Translations under genes and position numbers: made by a program
The notes under the pieces: generated by a model
Database searches by the model: none
Told to the model about the DNA's origin: nothing
Seen by the model: the letters and a program-made list of their open reading frames with translations, nothing else
Shown here: positions 9,301 to 18,003 of the stretch, in pieces
How the letters are laid out: each line of letters begins with the position of its first letter
Position numbering within the stretch: the first letter of the stretch is position 1
DNA from: Anaeromyxobacter terrae
GTDB taxonomy: Bacteria > Myxococcota > Myxococcia > Myxococcales > Anaeromyxobacteraceae
Assembly: GCF_022690685.1 (NCBI RefSeq)
Contig: NZ_JALCYY010000006.1
Span: 61,135 to 125,134, forward strand
Direction of reading: 5' to 3'
Length of the DNA: 64,000 nt

Positions 9301-10044
9301 ATGACGACCCGGCGCGCTCGACGGCGTTCGCTCGTCCGCATCGAGGACGGGGCGCTCCCCTCGCCGCTCTTCTCGCGCCTCGCGCGCTCGGTGCGTGCGC
9401 TCGGGACCGAGAACCTGGACCGCACCTACCAGACGACCTTCTGGTTCGACCTCCGCGCGCCGGCCGCGCTGCCGGAGGAGGCGATCCTCTCGCTGCGCGA
9501 GCGCCTCCGCGTGCGCGCGGTCGCCGGCGTCGAGTGGTGGCTCTCCCGCATGCGCACGAGCGACGTCCAGGTGGACTTCCACCGGGACCGCGACGAGGCC
9601 CTGTTCCGCCGGACCGGGCGGATCGCGCACCCGGCGATCTCCTCCGTCCTGTTCCTGAACCGCTGCCGCGGCGGGCTCCTCGCCGTCGTGGACGCCCCGC
9701 CGAACGACGCGAACCCGGCGTGCGCGCCGGATGCGCTCGATGCCGACCTCGTGAGGCCCCGGCCGAACCGCCTCGCGGTCTTCGCCGGCGACGCGACCCA
9801 CGGCGTGCTCGACGCGAACGACGACATCCCGTGCCGCCGGCTGCCCGCGCCGATGCCGCTGCGCCTCGCGCTCGTCATGAACTGGTGGAAGCGCCGGCCC
9901 GAGCACGTGCCGCGGTTCGCGGACTCGAGGAGGTATGGGACGCTGCGGATCGGGAGCGGCGCGCCATCCCGAGGCGGCGATAGGACCGTCCCGTCGTCGC
10001 CTCATCCTGAGCGGGCCCTCGACGTCGACCTCCGGAGGCGCTGA
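9301..10044 (+). CDS. Putative 2-oxoglutarate/Fe(II)-dependent oxygenase-like protein
   Basis: This 247-residue protein is not assignable to a named enzyme. It has the spacing of a double-stranded beta-helix dioxygenase: VDFHRDRDE gives an HxD pair near residue 98, a GGLLAVVD strand follows, then NRLAVFAGDATHGVL supplies a distal His near 165 and PLRLALVMNWW about 20 residues later could give the arginine that binds 2-oxoglutarate. The C-terminal ~40 residues are basic and low in structure. The ATG at 9301 has only a weak purine-rich site. It stands alone between the acyl-CoA operon and the Mla operon, transcribed toward the latter. A prolyl-4-hydroxylase-like fold is the best guess; the motif evidence is moderate. 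Confidence 0.55.
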   Translation: MTTRRARRRSLVRIEDGALPSPLFSRLARSVRALGTENLDRTYQTTFWFDLRAPAALPEEAILSLRERLRVRAVAGVEWWLSRMRTSDVQVDFHRDRDEALFRRTGRIAHPAISSVLFLNRCRGGLLAVVDAPPNDANPACAPDALDADLVRPRPNRLAVFAGDATHGVLDANDDIPCRRLPAPMPLRLALVMNWWKRRPEHVPRFADSRRYGTLRIGSGAPSRGGDRTVPSSPHPERALDVDLRRR

Positions 10045-10063
10045 AGCAGGACGCGGTCCTTCC

Positions 10064-10678
10064 TCACGGCGTGCCGCGCGGCGCGTCCCCCCGGCTCGCG
10101 CCCACGGCCGCGGCGATGTCTCGGGCCAGCGCCCCGATCGCCCTGCTCAGCGCCGCCACCGTGGCAGCGACCCCCGGCGCGGCGCCGCGCTCGCGCGCGG
10201 TCGTGACCCCCTGCTTCGCGAGGGCGCCACCCCTGCGCACGGCCCATCGCGCCTCGAGGACGGCGCTCCCGTCCGGCTCGCCTTCGAACCGCAGCACCTC
10301 GACGGAGACCGACCACTCCGGCGAGGCGCTCACCGGCCAGGGCCACCCGAGCACCTCGCGCGCAGGGACGGCCGCTCGGAGATCCTCGGCGAGCACGCCC
10401 GTGAAGAGGACGTCGAGCGGAGCGGCCCACCGATCGGCGCTCGCCACCTCGACGCGCGCGGGTCCGGCACGCGTCACGATCTCCGGCCGGTCGAGGTATG
10501 CGGGCAGCCGCACCGGGCCGACGCCGAGCACGGGCATCGGCGGGCGGGTCGAGCCCGGTGCGCTCGCCTCGGCCTCGAGGACGTACCAGCGGGCCGGCTC
10601 GGATCGCGGCCCGAGCGTCAGGCATCCGGCGACCAGCGCGAGCGGCGCCGCGAGGGCGAGCGCGATCGCCCTTCTCAT
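10064..10678 (-). CDS. ABC-transport auxiliary lipoprotein (PqiC/DUF330-like)
   Basis: This 204-residue protein has a lipoprotein signal peptide ending in LVAGC (Cys near 19). The mature part has the ABC_trans_aux pattern: WYVLEAEA, then VLGVGPVRLPAYLDRPEIVTR, and a repeated alpha-helical tail. In PqiC-like partners of MCE systems the protein is anchored in the outer membrane and docks the MCE subunit. The ATG (10676-10678) overlaps the TGA of the MCE gene (ATGA), and it is the last gene of the four-gene operon, so a role in the same lipid-transport machine is very likely. Confidence 0.8.
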   Translation of the reverse strand: MRRAIALALAAPLALVAGCLTLGPRSEPARWYVLEAEASAPGSTRPPMPVLGVGPVRLPAYLDRPEIVTRAGPARVEVASADRWAAPLDVLFTGVLAEDLRAAVPAREVLGWPWPVSASPEWSVSVEVLRFEGEPDGSAVLEARWAVRRGGALAKQGVTTARERGAAPGVAATVAALSRAIGALARDIAAAVGASRGDAPRGTP

Positions 10679-11631
10679 CGCCGGTCCTCCGCGCGGCCTC
10701 GGACGAGCGCGCTCGGATCGCGGTCGAGCCTCTCCGCGAGGTTGCGCAGCGTCCGGCTGGTGCTCTGGAGCTCGGCGAGCGTCCTCGTGAGCTGCCACGC
10801 GAGCGGCGAGGCGGGATCGACGAGCTCGTCCACGTGCCGGACGGCGGACTCCGCGCTCTCGAGGGTCGTGCGGAGCTGGACGACCGCGGCGCGCGTGTCG
10901 GCGGTGAGCGGCGGCACGCCGGCCTCGATCGAGCGCGCCGCCCGCCCCACGGACGCGATCGCGGCGTCCGCGGCTCGGAGCGTGCTCGGCACCCCCGCGA
11001 CGGCGGCGTCGACGCCTCCGGCGGTGCGCTCGAACGAGCGCGCGGCGCGGCGAAGGTCGGCGACGAGCCCGTCGAGATCCAGGGCCTGGAGCTTCGTGAG
11101 GAGCTTCGAGGCGTCCGCCTGGAGCGCGGCCAGCCCGGGCTCGGAGTAGACCGGGATCTCCGGGTACGGGAGCCGGAGCGGTGACGGCTTCGCGGGCGGC
11201 GCCTCGGGCAGGATGTCGAGGGTGACGTAGCGGCGGTTCGAGAGGTAGCTCTCGAGCGCGAGCCGCGCGCGGAGGCCGTGGTCGATCAGCGTGCGCATGG
11301 CGCGCTGGTCCGAGAGGTCGATCTCCCCGCCGATCTCCCGGATCCGCGTCTGGTTGAGCTCGATCACGACCGGCATGCGCAGCTCGCGCAGGGGCTCCGT
11401 CGCGGAACCCATCGAGAGGTGGATGCTCGTGACGCGTCCCACGGGGACCCCGCGGAACTTCACCGGTGCGTCCAGCTCCAGGCCCGCGAGGTCCTCGGAG
11501 AAGACCACCACGAACTGGACCCGGTGCTGGAGGACACGACCGGCCCCGAGGTACACCGCCGCGACGACGCCGAGCGCGACGGCCGCGATCACGAACGCGC
11601 CGACCAACTTCGGATCCCACCTCCGTGGCAT
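10675..11631 (-). CDS. mlaD: MCE-domain lipid-binding protein of an Mla-type transporter
   Basis: This 318-residue protein has one N-terminal transmembrane helix (about 8-28) followed by an MCE domain (VQFVVVFSEDLAGLELDAPV..FRGVPVGRV). A long helical/coiled region rich in Ala, Arg and Thr comes after, as in periplasm-spanning MCE proteins. It forms the periplasmic ring that shuttles phospholipid between inner-membrane ABC core and outer membrane. ATG at 11629-11631 has GGAGG at ideal distance. It lies 10 bp after the ATPase gene and overlaps the lipoprotein gene by 4 bp. It is longer than E. coli MlaD and nearer in layout to myxobacterial and chloroplast TGD2-like forms. Confidence 0.92.
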   Translation of the reverse strand: MPRRWDPKLVGAFVIAAVALGVVAAVYLGAGRVLQHRVQFVVVFSEDLAGLELDAPVKFRGVPVGRVTSIHLSMGSATEPLRELRMPVVIELNQTRIREIGGEIDLSDQRAMRTLIDHGLRARLALESYLSNRRYVTLDILPEAPPAKPSPLRLPYPEIPVYSEPGLAALQADASKLLTKLQALDLDGLVADLRRAARSFERTAGGVDAAVAGVPSTLRAADAAIASVGRAARSIEAGVPPLTADTRAAVVQLRTTLESAESAVRHVDELVDPASPLAWQLTRTLAELQSTSRTLRNLAERLDRDPSALVRGRAEDRR

Positions 11632-11641
11632 GAGACCTCCT

Positions 11642-12400
11642 TCACGGACCGGCGACGCTCCCTGCGAAGAACGCCCGGACCGGCGCCGGCCCGCGCTCGC
11701 GCAGCTCCGACGGCGGACCCTCCGCGATCGCCCGCTGGGCCTCTCCGTCGAGGAACAGCGCCCGCGTCCCGATCCCGAGGATCGTCGCGACGTCATGGGT
11801 GACGACGACGGCGGTCGTGCCGAGCGCGCCGCGCAGCTGCAGGATGAGCCCGTCGAGCCGCCGCGCGGTCGGCGGGTCGAGGCTCGCCGAGGGCTCGTCG
11901 ATGAGGAGGATCTCCGGGTCGAGCGAGATCGCGCGGGCGAGCCCGGCGCGCTTCTGCATCCCCCCCGACAGCTCCCACGGGTAGTACTCCTCGAAGCCGC
12001 GCAGGCCGACGAGCGAGAGCTTGAGCCGCACGACGGCGCGAACGCTCGACGCGCCCAGCGAGGTGAACTGCTCGAGGGGCAGCGCGACGTTCTCGGCGAG
12101 CGTCATGGACGTCCAGAGGGCGCTCCCCTGGAACAGGACGCCGACGCGCCGGAGGATGCGCTCCCGCTCGTCCGGGGGAGCGCTCGTGAAGCTCTCGTCG
12201 CCGTAGCGGACCTCGCCGGCGGCGGGCTCCTGGAGGCCGAGGAGGTGGCGGAGCAGCGTGGTCTTCCCGCAGCCGCTCGCGCCCATCACGACGAAGATCT
12301 CGCCGCGACGGACCGTGAAGTCGAGATCGCGGATGACCACGCGCTCGCCGAACCCCATCGTGAGCCCGCGCACGCTGATGACGTCGTCCGCCACGTTCAC
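11642..12400 (-). CDS. mlaF: ABC transporter ATP-binding protein, Mla type
   Basis: This 252-residue ABC ATPase powers the Mla/MCE lipid transporter. It shows Walker A MGASGCGKTTLL, a Q-loop at GVLFQGSALW, the signature LSGGMQKRAGLARAI, Walker B EILLIDEPSASLDP and a switch His in VVVTHD. The LSGGM(Q)KR signature and EPSASLDP are characteristic of MlaF rather than of general importers. A GTG start at 12398-12400 overlaps the permease stop (GTGA). A second in-frame GTG (12392-12394) is possible and would shorten it by two residues. Confidence 0.94.
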   Translation of the reverse strand: MNVADDVISVRGLTMGFGERVVIRDLDFTVRRGEIFVVMGASGCGKTTLLRHLLGLQEPAAGEVRYGDESFTSAPPDERERILRRVGVLFQGSALWTSMTLAENVALPLEQFTSLGASSVRAVVRLKLSLVGLRGFEEYYPWELSGGMQKRAGLARAISLDPEILLIDEPSASLDPPTARRLDGLILQLRGALGTTAVVVTHDVATILGIGTRALFLDGEAQRAIAEGPPSELRERGPAPVRAFFAGSVAGP

Positions 12401-13527
12401 CACCCGAACAGGAAGAACACGTACTGGTAGACGCCACACGCGGCGATGATCGCGACGATGCCCGTCACGACCGCCTGGGTCGCCGCGTCGCCCACCCGCG
12501 CTGCGCTGCGCTCCGCCTGCATGCCCCGGTGCGTGGCCGTGAGCGCGATGAGGAGCCCGTAGGTCGCGCCCTTCACGAGTCCGCCGACGAGGTCCCCCGC
12601 CGTGACGGCGAGCGCCGTCTGCCGCACGTAGCCGCTGAAGGGCTGGTGCAGCATCGTCGTGCCGACCACGGCGCCCCCCAGGATGCCGGTCGCGTCCGCG
12701 AAGAGCGTCAGGAAAGGCGTCATCGCCGTGAGGGCGAGGACGCGGGGAACGACCAGGAACTCCACCGGCGAGAAGCCGAACGTCCGCAGCGCGTCGATCT
12801 CCTGGGTCACCTTCATCGTGGCGATCTGCGCTGCGAACGCCCCGCCGCTCCGCCCCGACAGCGTGACGCCGGTGATGAGGGCGGCCATGTCGCGGACGAC
12901 GGCGATCCCGACGATGTCCGCGACGTAGGTCTCCGCACCGAAGAACCGGAGCTGCGTGATCCCGACGAAGGCGAGGATGATCCCCACGAGGAAGTTCACG
13001 AGCACGACGATCGGGAGCGCCTCGGCGCCGGACTGCTGAACGAGGAGCCACAGGTCCTGGGGGCGATAGCGTCCACGGCCTCTCCCGAACCTTCCGAGCG
13101 CGAGCGCGGTGTCGCCGATGAACGCGACTGCGCCCAGCAGCTTCACGTGCCGCTTCAGGGCCCGCACGCCCACGCGCTCGATGCCGCTCGGGCTCGGCGC
13201 CGTCCGTTCCTCGGGGACGGCGGTCTCCTGCGCGAGCTCGAGGAGCCGGCCGACCTCGGCCGGGAGGCCGCGCGCGTCCACTGGAATTCCGCGGGAGCGA
13301 CAGCCGTCGAGGACGGCACCGACGAACACCACGAGGGCGCTGTCCCATGCGGCGAGGCCGGCCCCATCGATCGTGACCCTCGGTGGGCGGGGGCGGTCCA
13401 GCTCGCGCTCGACGTCCTTCACGCGCGGCAGCCCATCCGCGAGCCGCCAGGTTCCACCGAGTCGGATGAACAGCGTCGCGTCGTCGGTGCGGCGCACGTC
13501 GACCGTTGCACCAGACAACGTCGTCAC
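12397..13527 (-). CDS. mlaE: Mla-type ABC permease with N-terminal STAS domain
   Basis: This protein has about 376 residues. An N-terminal STAS-like domain (about 1-105; VTIDGAGLAAWDSALVVF) precedes the MlaE permease with five or so membrane segments. The conserved FGAETYVADIVGIAVVRDM and RTFGFSPVEFLVVPRVLA stretches are easily read, as is the terminal YQYVFFLF. In this family the permease sets the lipid entry site in the inner membrane. The STAS fusion takes the place of the separate MlaB subunit of enterobacteria. The start is uncertain: GTG at 13525-13527 begins the STAS domain, and another in-frame GTG lies three codons upstream. It heads the operon mlaE-mlaF-mlaD-lipoprotein. Confidence 0.9.
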   Translation of the reverse strand: MTTLSGATVDVRRTDDATLFIRLGGTWRLADGLPRVKDVERELDRPRPPRVTIDGAGLAAWDSALVVFVGAVLDGCRSRGIPVDARGLPAEVGRLLELAQETAVPEERTAPSPSGIERVGVRALKRHVKLLGAVAFIGDTALALGRFGRGRGRYRPQDLWLLVQQSGAEALPIVVLVNFLVGIILAFVGITQLRFFGAETYVADIVGIAVVRDMAALITGVTLSGRSGGAFAAQIATMKVTQEIDALRTFGFSPVEFLVVPRVLALTAMTPFLTLFADATGILGGAVVGTTMLHQPFSGYVRQTALAVTAGDLVGGLVKGATYGLLIALTATHRGMQAERSAARVGDAATQAVVTGIVAIIAACGVYQYVFFLFGW

Positions 13528-13822
13528 CGGATGCACCCCGCCTGCATCGTAGCCGGTCGTGGCCGAGGCGTTCGCACCACGCGGGCGACTCCGAAAGACC
13601 GGCCCCACGCGATGCCCCGCGCTGTGGTGCGCACCTCTGCCGCAGACGGCCGCATCCGGTCGAGCCGACGGGGGTGCGCTCGCGCGAAGCCGCGGGCCAC
13701 GCCCCCGGCTCCCGGTACGCCGGACCCCGTGCGCGGAGCGCAGCCTGCGTGGACGGTCCTCGCCGGGTAGGCCGCACCAGACGGCGTTCCAGCCGCCCTG
13801 GATCGGCGAACATCCGACCACC

Positions 13823-14758
13823 ATGAGCGCGTTGCGCCTGCAGGTCGTGGCTTTGCTCGCGCTGCTCCCGCCGCTTGCCGAGGCCCAGCTCAACGTCGGG
13901 CACAAGACGCTCGGCGCGGTCGGGCTCGACGCCGGGTCACAGCCGGAGCCGGGCCTCTACGTCGTCGAGCGTGCCCTGCTCTACGACGCGGACGAAGCGA
14001 GGGACCGGCATGGCGACCGGATTCCCATCGGCATGGACCTGGATGCTTTCGGGAACGGGATCGGGGTGATCGGCGTCGTCGAGGTGCGACCGCTCTCGAC
14101 GTACCTCACCGCCGCGATCGCCATCCCCATCGCCCACGTGACCGTCACGACGGACCGACCGGAGGCGAGCACCGACCGGCTCGGCCTGGGGGACGTGTAC
14201 GTGCAACCCCTGAAGCTGGGCTGGCGCTGGCCCCGGTCCGACCTCGGGATCGGGTACGGCTTCTACGCACCGACCGGCCGCTTCGAGCCCGGCGGCCGGG
14301 ACGGCGTCGGTCGTGGCCACTGGACGCACCAGCTCTCGGCCGGCGGGACGGCCTACCTCGACCCGGCGCGGACCTGGAACGTCTCCGCCGTCGCGAGCTA
14401 CGACCACAACCAGCGCAAGCAGGGCATCGACCTCACCCGCGGCGACACGGTCCAGCTCCAGGGCGGCGCAGGGAAGACGCTGCTCCGGTTCCTGCAGCTC
14501 GGTGTCGCGGGTTACGCGCTGTGGCAGGTCCGAGACGACCGCGGGGCGGACCTGCCGCCGGTGCTGCGGGGCGCACGGGACCGAATCTTCGGCCTGGGGC
14601 CCGAGGTCGGCGTCCTCGTCGCGCCGCTCCGCTCCAAGCTGACGATCCGCTACGAGCGCGAGCTCGGCGCACGCTCCCGCCCGCAAGGCCAGCTCCTGGT
14701 GCTGGGCTTGACGTTCGTCGCGCTCGGGGGCGAGAGACCGGCGGACCGCACGCCGTGA
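13823..14758 (+). CDS. Outer-membrane beta-barrel protein (phenol MetA-like transporter family)
   Basis: This 311-residue protein has a short signal peptide (MSALRLQVVALLALLPPLAEA). The mature part alternates aromatic/aliphatic strands with a GDVYVQPLKLGWRW segment, GIGYGFYAPTGRFEPGG and a run of strands ending in LVLGLTFVAL. This is the pattern of the 'transporter / MetA-pathway of phenol degradation' outer-membrane family. The ATG at 13823 begins the signal peptide; frames further upstream overlap the divergent mlaE promoter. It is divergent from the Mla operon, so the two could share a control region. Substrate is unknown. Confidence 0.68.
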   Translation: MSALRLQVVALLALLPPLAEAQLNVGHKTLGAVGLDAGSQPEPGLYVVERALLYDADEARDRHGDRIPIGMDLDAFGNGIGVIGVVEVRPLSTYLTAAIAIPIAHVTVTTDRPEASTDRLGLGDVYVQPLKLGWRWPRSDLGIGYGFYAPTGRFEPGGRDGVGRGHWTHQLSAGGTAYLDPARTWNVSAVASYDHNQRKQGIDLTRGDTVQLQGGAGKTLLRFLQLGVAGYALWQVRDDRGADLPPVLRGARDRIFGLGPEVGVLVAPLRSKLTIRYERELGARSRPQGQLLVLGLTFVALGGERPADRTP

Positions 14759-14771
14759 CCCCTCGATCCCT

Positions 14772-14808
14772 GGCGCGGCCGTGTCAGGGAGGTCACAGCG
14801 GTCGCGCC
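14772..14808. terminator. Hairpin between convergent genes
   Basis: GGCGCGGCCG pairs with CGGTCGCGCC (10 bp including one G-T pair). The stem overlaps the last codons of the sensor kinase gene and follows the outer-membrane protein gene by 13 bp. It probably ends both transcripts. Confidence 0.4.
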
Positions 14809-16151
14809 TTCGGCAGGGCGACGCGGAACACGCTCCCGCCGCCAGCGTTGTCCTCGACCCAGATCTTGCCGCGATGCAGCTCCACGATGTGCTTCGCGAT
14901 CGCGAGGCCGAGCCCCGTCCCCTTCACTCCTTCCCGCTCCAGCCGCTCGAACCGCGTGAAGATCCGCTGCTTGTCCTCGTCCCGTATGCCTTCGCCGTGG
15001 TCGGCCACGGCGACGACCCAGTGCTCGCCGGCGTCCTCGACGTCGACCGTGACGGTGCCGCCGTCGCGCCCGTACTTGATCGCGTTCGAGACGAGGTTGG
15101 CGAAGACCTCGCTGACGAGGGGGTTCGCGCGGACGGGCAGGTCGCGGAGCGACCCCAGCGCGATGCGCGCCGCGTCATCCTGGATCGGCACCTGGAAGTC
15201 CGCCACCACGTCCTGCAGCACCCGTCGAAGATCGAGCGTCTCGAGCTCGAGCTGTTCCAGCGTCGAGATCTTCGCGTACTTCGCGGCGTTCTCGATCAGG
15301 TCCGTCAGCCTCGCGCAGCTCCTCCTCATCTGGCCGAGCAGCCGCGTCGTGGTCGGGCTCGACTCTCGCTTCGCCAGCACGTCGACGGTCATCCGGAGCG
15401 TGGCGGCGGGACCGAGCAGATCGTGCCGGAGGATGTCGGCGAACAGGTCCTTGAGCCGGGTCGCCTCCTCGAGCTGCGTCGCATAGCTCCGCAGCTTCTG
15501 CTCCGTGCGCCTTCGCTCGGTGATGTCGCGGATGATCCCCACGGCCGCGGTCGGCTTCCCCGCGACGCCGAACACGAGCGCGGTCGTCAGCCAGATCGGG
15601 AAGGTCCGCCCGTCCTTGTGCTTCACCTCGAGCTCGCCGGTCCAGCGACCCGTCTGCTGGATCGCCGGGAGGATGACGCGGCTCGCGAAGTCTGGATCGA
15701 CGTTCATCGAGTTCACGTGCTTCCCCCGGAGCTCGTCTGGCGAGAACCCGTAGATCTCCTGCACGGCGCGGTTCGAGTAGGCCACGTGGCCCCCGAGGTC
15801 CGAGATCTGGACGCCGTCGGGGGCCTCGGCGACCGCCGAGGAGAGCAGGTGCAGCCGAGCCCTCTCCTGCCTCAGCGCGAACACGGCCGCGATCAGCGTG
15901 GCCACGAGGACCCTCATCCACGCCTCCGACGGCGTCGGATGGACGAGCGCCGCGCTCCAGCCGCGGCGCTCGAGGACGACGGCGTCGATCGCGGCGTCGA
16001 CGATCCAGAAGCCGACGAGTGCGGCGGCGGCGACGAGCGCGATCCAGCCGGCCCGCTCGCGGGGACGTTGGGATAGCAGCGCCGCCGTGGAGAAGCGCAT
16101 CCACGCATCGTCGTAGCACAGGTGGGCTGGCGGCGCGCGCCGGACCGACAT
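14793..16151 (-). CDS. PAS-domain sensor histidine kinase
   Basis: This 452-residue membrane kinase has two N-terminal helices (about 36-58 and 77-94). A PAS domain (about 98-215; DGVQISDLGGHVAYSNRAV...EIYGFSPDEL) follows, then a HisKA-like box with ILRHDLLGPAATLR (phospho-acceptor His243) and a HATPase_c domain (NAIKYGRDGG; GEGI; KGTGLGLAIAKHI). H-box context HDLLGP is typical of archaeal/myxobacterial-style PAS kinases. No response regulator is adjacent, so it is an orphan here. Start is either ATG 16149-16151 or a methionine 17 codons in, just before the first hydrophobic helix; the latter gives a more usual N-terminus. It is divergent from the BtsS-like gene. Confidence 0.88.
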   Translation of the reverse strand: MSVRRAPPAHLCYDDAWMRFSTAALLSQRPRERAGWIALVAAAALVGFWIVDAAIDAVVLERRGWSAALVHPTPSEAWMRVLVATLIAAVFALRQERARLHLLSSAVAEAPDGVQISDLGGHVAYSNRAVQEIYGFSPDELRGKHVNSMNVDPDFASRVILPAIQQTGRWTGELEVKHKDGRTFPIWLTTALVFGVAGKPTAAVGIIRDITERRRTEQKLRSYATQLEEATRLKDLFADILRHDLLGPAATLRMTVDVLAKRESSPTTTRLLGQMRRSCARLTDLIENAAKYAKISTLEQLELETLDLRRVLQDVVADFQVPIQDDAARIALGSLRDLPVRANPLVSEVFANLVSNAIKYGRDGGTVTVDVEDAGEHWVVAVADHGEGIRDEDKQRIFTRFERLEREGVKGTGLGLAIAKHIVELHRGKIWVEDNAGGGSVFRVALPKARPL

Positions 16152-16320
16152 CCGAGGGCGGGTGGACGGCGGGCGCCTGGGCGACTGGACGTCACCGGGC
16201 GGCCTCGCGCGCGGCCGAGGCGGCGGGGGTCTTCGCGCGGGAGCGCGGAGGCGCCATAATGCCCGCTCGCCGCGCGCGGTTCACGGCTGGAGGACGACGG
16301 CCGCCCGACGGGAGACCGGC

Positions 16321-18003
16321 ATGAAACTCGCGCTGCAGCTCACCGAGGCGCTCTCGGTCTTCCTCGTCATCTTCTACCTGTACTGCCGGTCGCCCGCGTT
16401 CCGTCCACTCAAGCCCGACTGGCCCCGCCCCCGGGGCAAGATCCGCCTGTACCTCGTCTTCAGCGGCATCGCGATCCTCGGGAACTACCTCGGCGTGCCT
16501 GTCGTGGACGGGCAGGCCATCGTGAACGCGCGGGCGGTCGGCTCGACGCTCGCCGGCCTGCTCGGCGGCCCCGCGCTCGGGATGCTCGTCGGGGCGACCG
16601 CGGGCCTGCACCGCGTGACGGCGCTCAGCGGCGCGGCCGCGTTCCCGGGCGCCGTCTCCACCACGCTGGAAGGGCTGCTCGGCGGCCTCGTGCACCTCGC
16701 GTTGAAGCGCCGGCCCGAGCAGCTCATGACCCCGCGGGTCGCGTTCGCGACGACGTTCGTCGGCGAGCTCCTCCACATGTTCATCGTGCGGTACCTCACG
16801 TCGGCGCCGCCCGAGCAGGTGATCGCGATCGTGAAGGCGATCGGCCCGCCGATGGTGATCGCGAACCCGATCGGCGCCGCGCTCTTCATGGCCGTGCTCC
16901 TCGAGCGGCAGCGCGAGCAGGACCGGGTCGCGGCGACGTCCTCGGCGCGCGCCCTCAAGGTCGCGGACCGGACGCTGCGCCTCCTCGCGCGGGGGCTCGG
17001 GCGGGAGGCCGCCGGCGAGCTCGCCGCGATCATCCGGGAGGAGACCGGCGTCGGCGCGGTGGGGGTCACGGACACCGAGCGCGTCGTCGGCTGGTCCGGG
17101 ATGGGCTCCGACCATCACCTGCCAGGGAACCCGATCGCCTCGCCGTACACCCGCCAGTCCATCGCGGAGAACGCCGTCGTCTTCGCCGACGGCGTCCGGC
17201 AGGCCTACGACTGCACGGTGTCGCCGAGCTGCCCGCTCAACTCGATGGTGATCGCGCCGCTGCAGGTGGACGGCGCCGTCGTCGGGACGGTCCAGCTCTT
17301 CGAGCCGCGCGGGCGCCGCTTCCTCAACATGAACAAGTCGCTCGGCGAGGGGCTCGGCGCCGTGCTCTCGAGCCAGCTCCTCATCGCGCGCTACCAGGAG
17401 CAGAAGAGCCTGCTCGTCATGTCGGAGCTGAAGCTCGCCCAGGCGCAGGTGAACCCGCACTTCCTGTTCAACGCGCTCAACACCATCATCGCCATCCTGC
17501 GCCGCGACGCCGACCGCGCGCGGGACCTGCTCGTCCACCTCTCGAACTTCTTCCGGAAGAACCTGAAGCGCTCCAGCGACGTGTCGACGCTCCGCGAGGA
17601 GCTCGAGCACGTCGGCGCGTACCTGGAGATCGAGAAGGCGCGGTTCGAGGGCCGCATCGCCGTCGAGACGGACGTCGATCCGGAGCTCCTCTCGCTCGAG
17701 ATGCCCGCGTTCACGCTCCAGCCGCTCGTCGAGAACGCCTTCAAGCACGGGCTCTCGGAGGTGCTCGGGGAGGGCCGCGCCACCATCCGCGCCTACCGGA
17801 AGGATGGCGAGGCGCTCGTCGAGGTCGAGGACAACGCCGGCGCGTGGACCGAACCGCGGGAACGCGCGGGGCTCGGCATGCAGATCGTCGACAAGCGCGT
17901 GAAGAACCGCTTCGGAGAGGCGTTCGGCCTGTCGGTCACGTGCGTGCCGCACGAGCTGACGCGCGTGACGGTGCGCCTCCCCGGGAAGGGAGTCGCGGCG
18001 TGA
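16321..18003 (+). CDS. btsS: LytS-family sensor histidine kinase, BtsS-like
   Basis: This 560-residue kinase has an N-terminal 5TM-5TMR_LYT sensor (about 1-205; TTLEGLLGGLVH and IGAALFMAVLLER are typical), a GAF-like region (about 225-350) and a His_kinase/HATPase module with AQVNPHFLFNALNTI (phospho-His380). Segments such as SDHHLPGNPIASPYT, VSPSCPLNS and ALKVADRTLRLL closely track E. coli BtsS (YehU), a high-affinity pyruvate receptor, rather than LytS of Gram-positives. The ATG at 16321 follows an AT-poor leader; the upstream frame is non-homologous. The TGA overlaps the regulator's ATG (TGATG). Context includes an L-lactate permease downstream, which fits carboxylate sensing. Confidence 0.92.
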   Translation: MKLALQLTEALSVFLVIFYLYCRSPAFRPLKPDWPRPRGKIRLYLVFSGIAILGNYLGVPVVDGQAIVNARAVGSTLAGLLGGPALGMLVGATAGLHRVTALSGAAAFPGAVSTTLEGLLGGLVHLALKRRPEQLMTPRVAFATTFVGELLHMFIVRYLTSAPPEQVIAIVKAIGPPMVIANPIGAALFMAVLLERQREQDRVAATSSARALKVADRTLRLLARGLGREAAGELAAIIREETGVGAVGVTDTERVVGWSGMGSDHHLPGNPIASPYTRQSIAENAVVFADGVRQAYDCTVSPSCPLNSMVIAPLQVDGAVVGTVQLFEPRGRRFLNMNKSLGEGLGAVLSSQLLIARYQEQKSLLVMSELKLAQAQVNPHFLFNALNTIIAILRRDADRARDLLVHLSNFFRKNLKRSSDVSTLREELEHVGAYLEIEKARFEGRIAVETDVDPELLSLEMPAFTLQPLVENAFKHGLSEVLGEGRATIRAYRKDGEALVEVEDNAGAWTEPRERAGLGMQIVDKRVKNRFGEAFGLSVTCVPHELTRVTVRLPGKGVAA

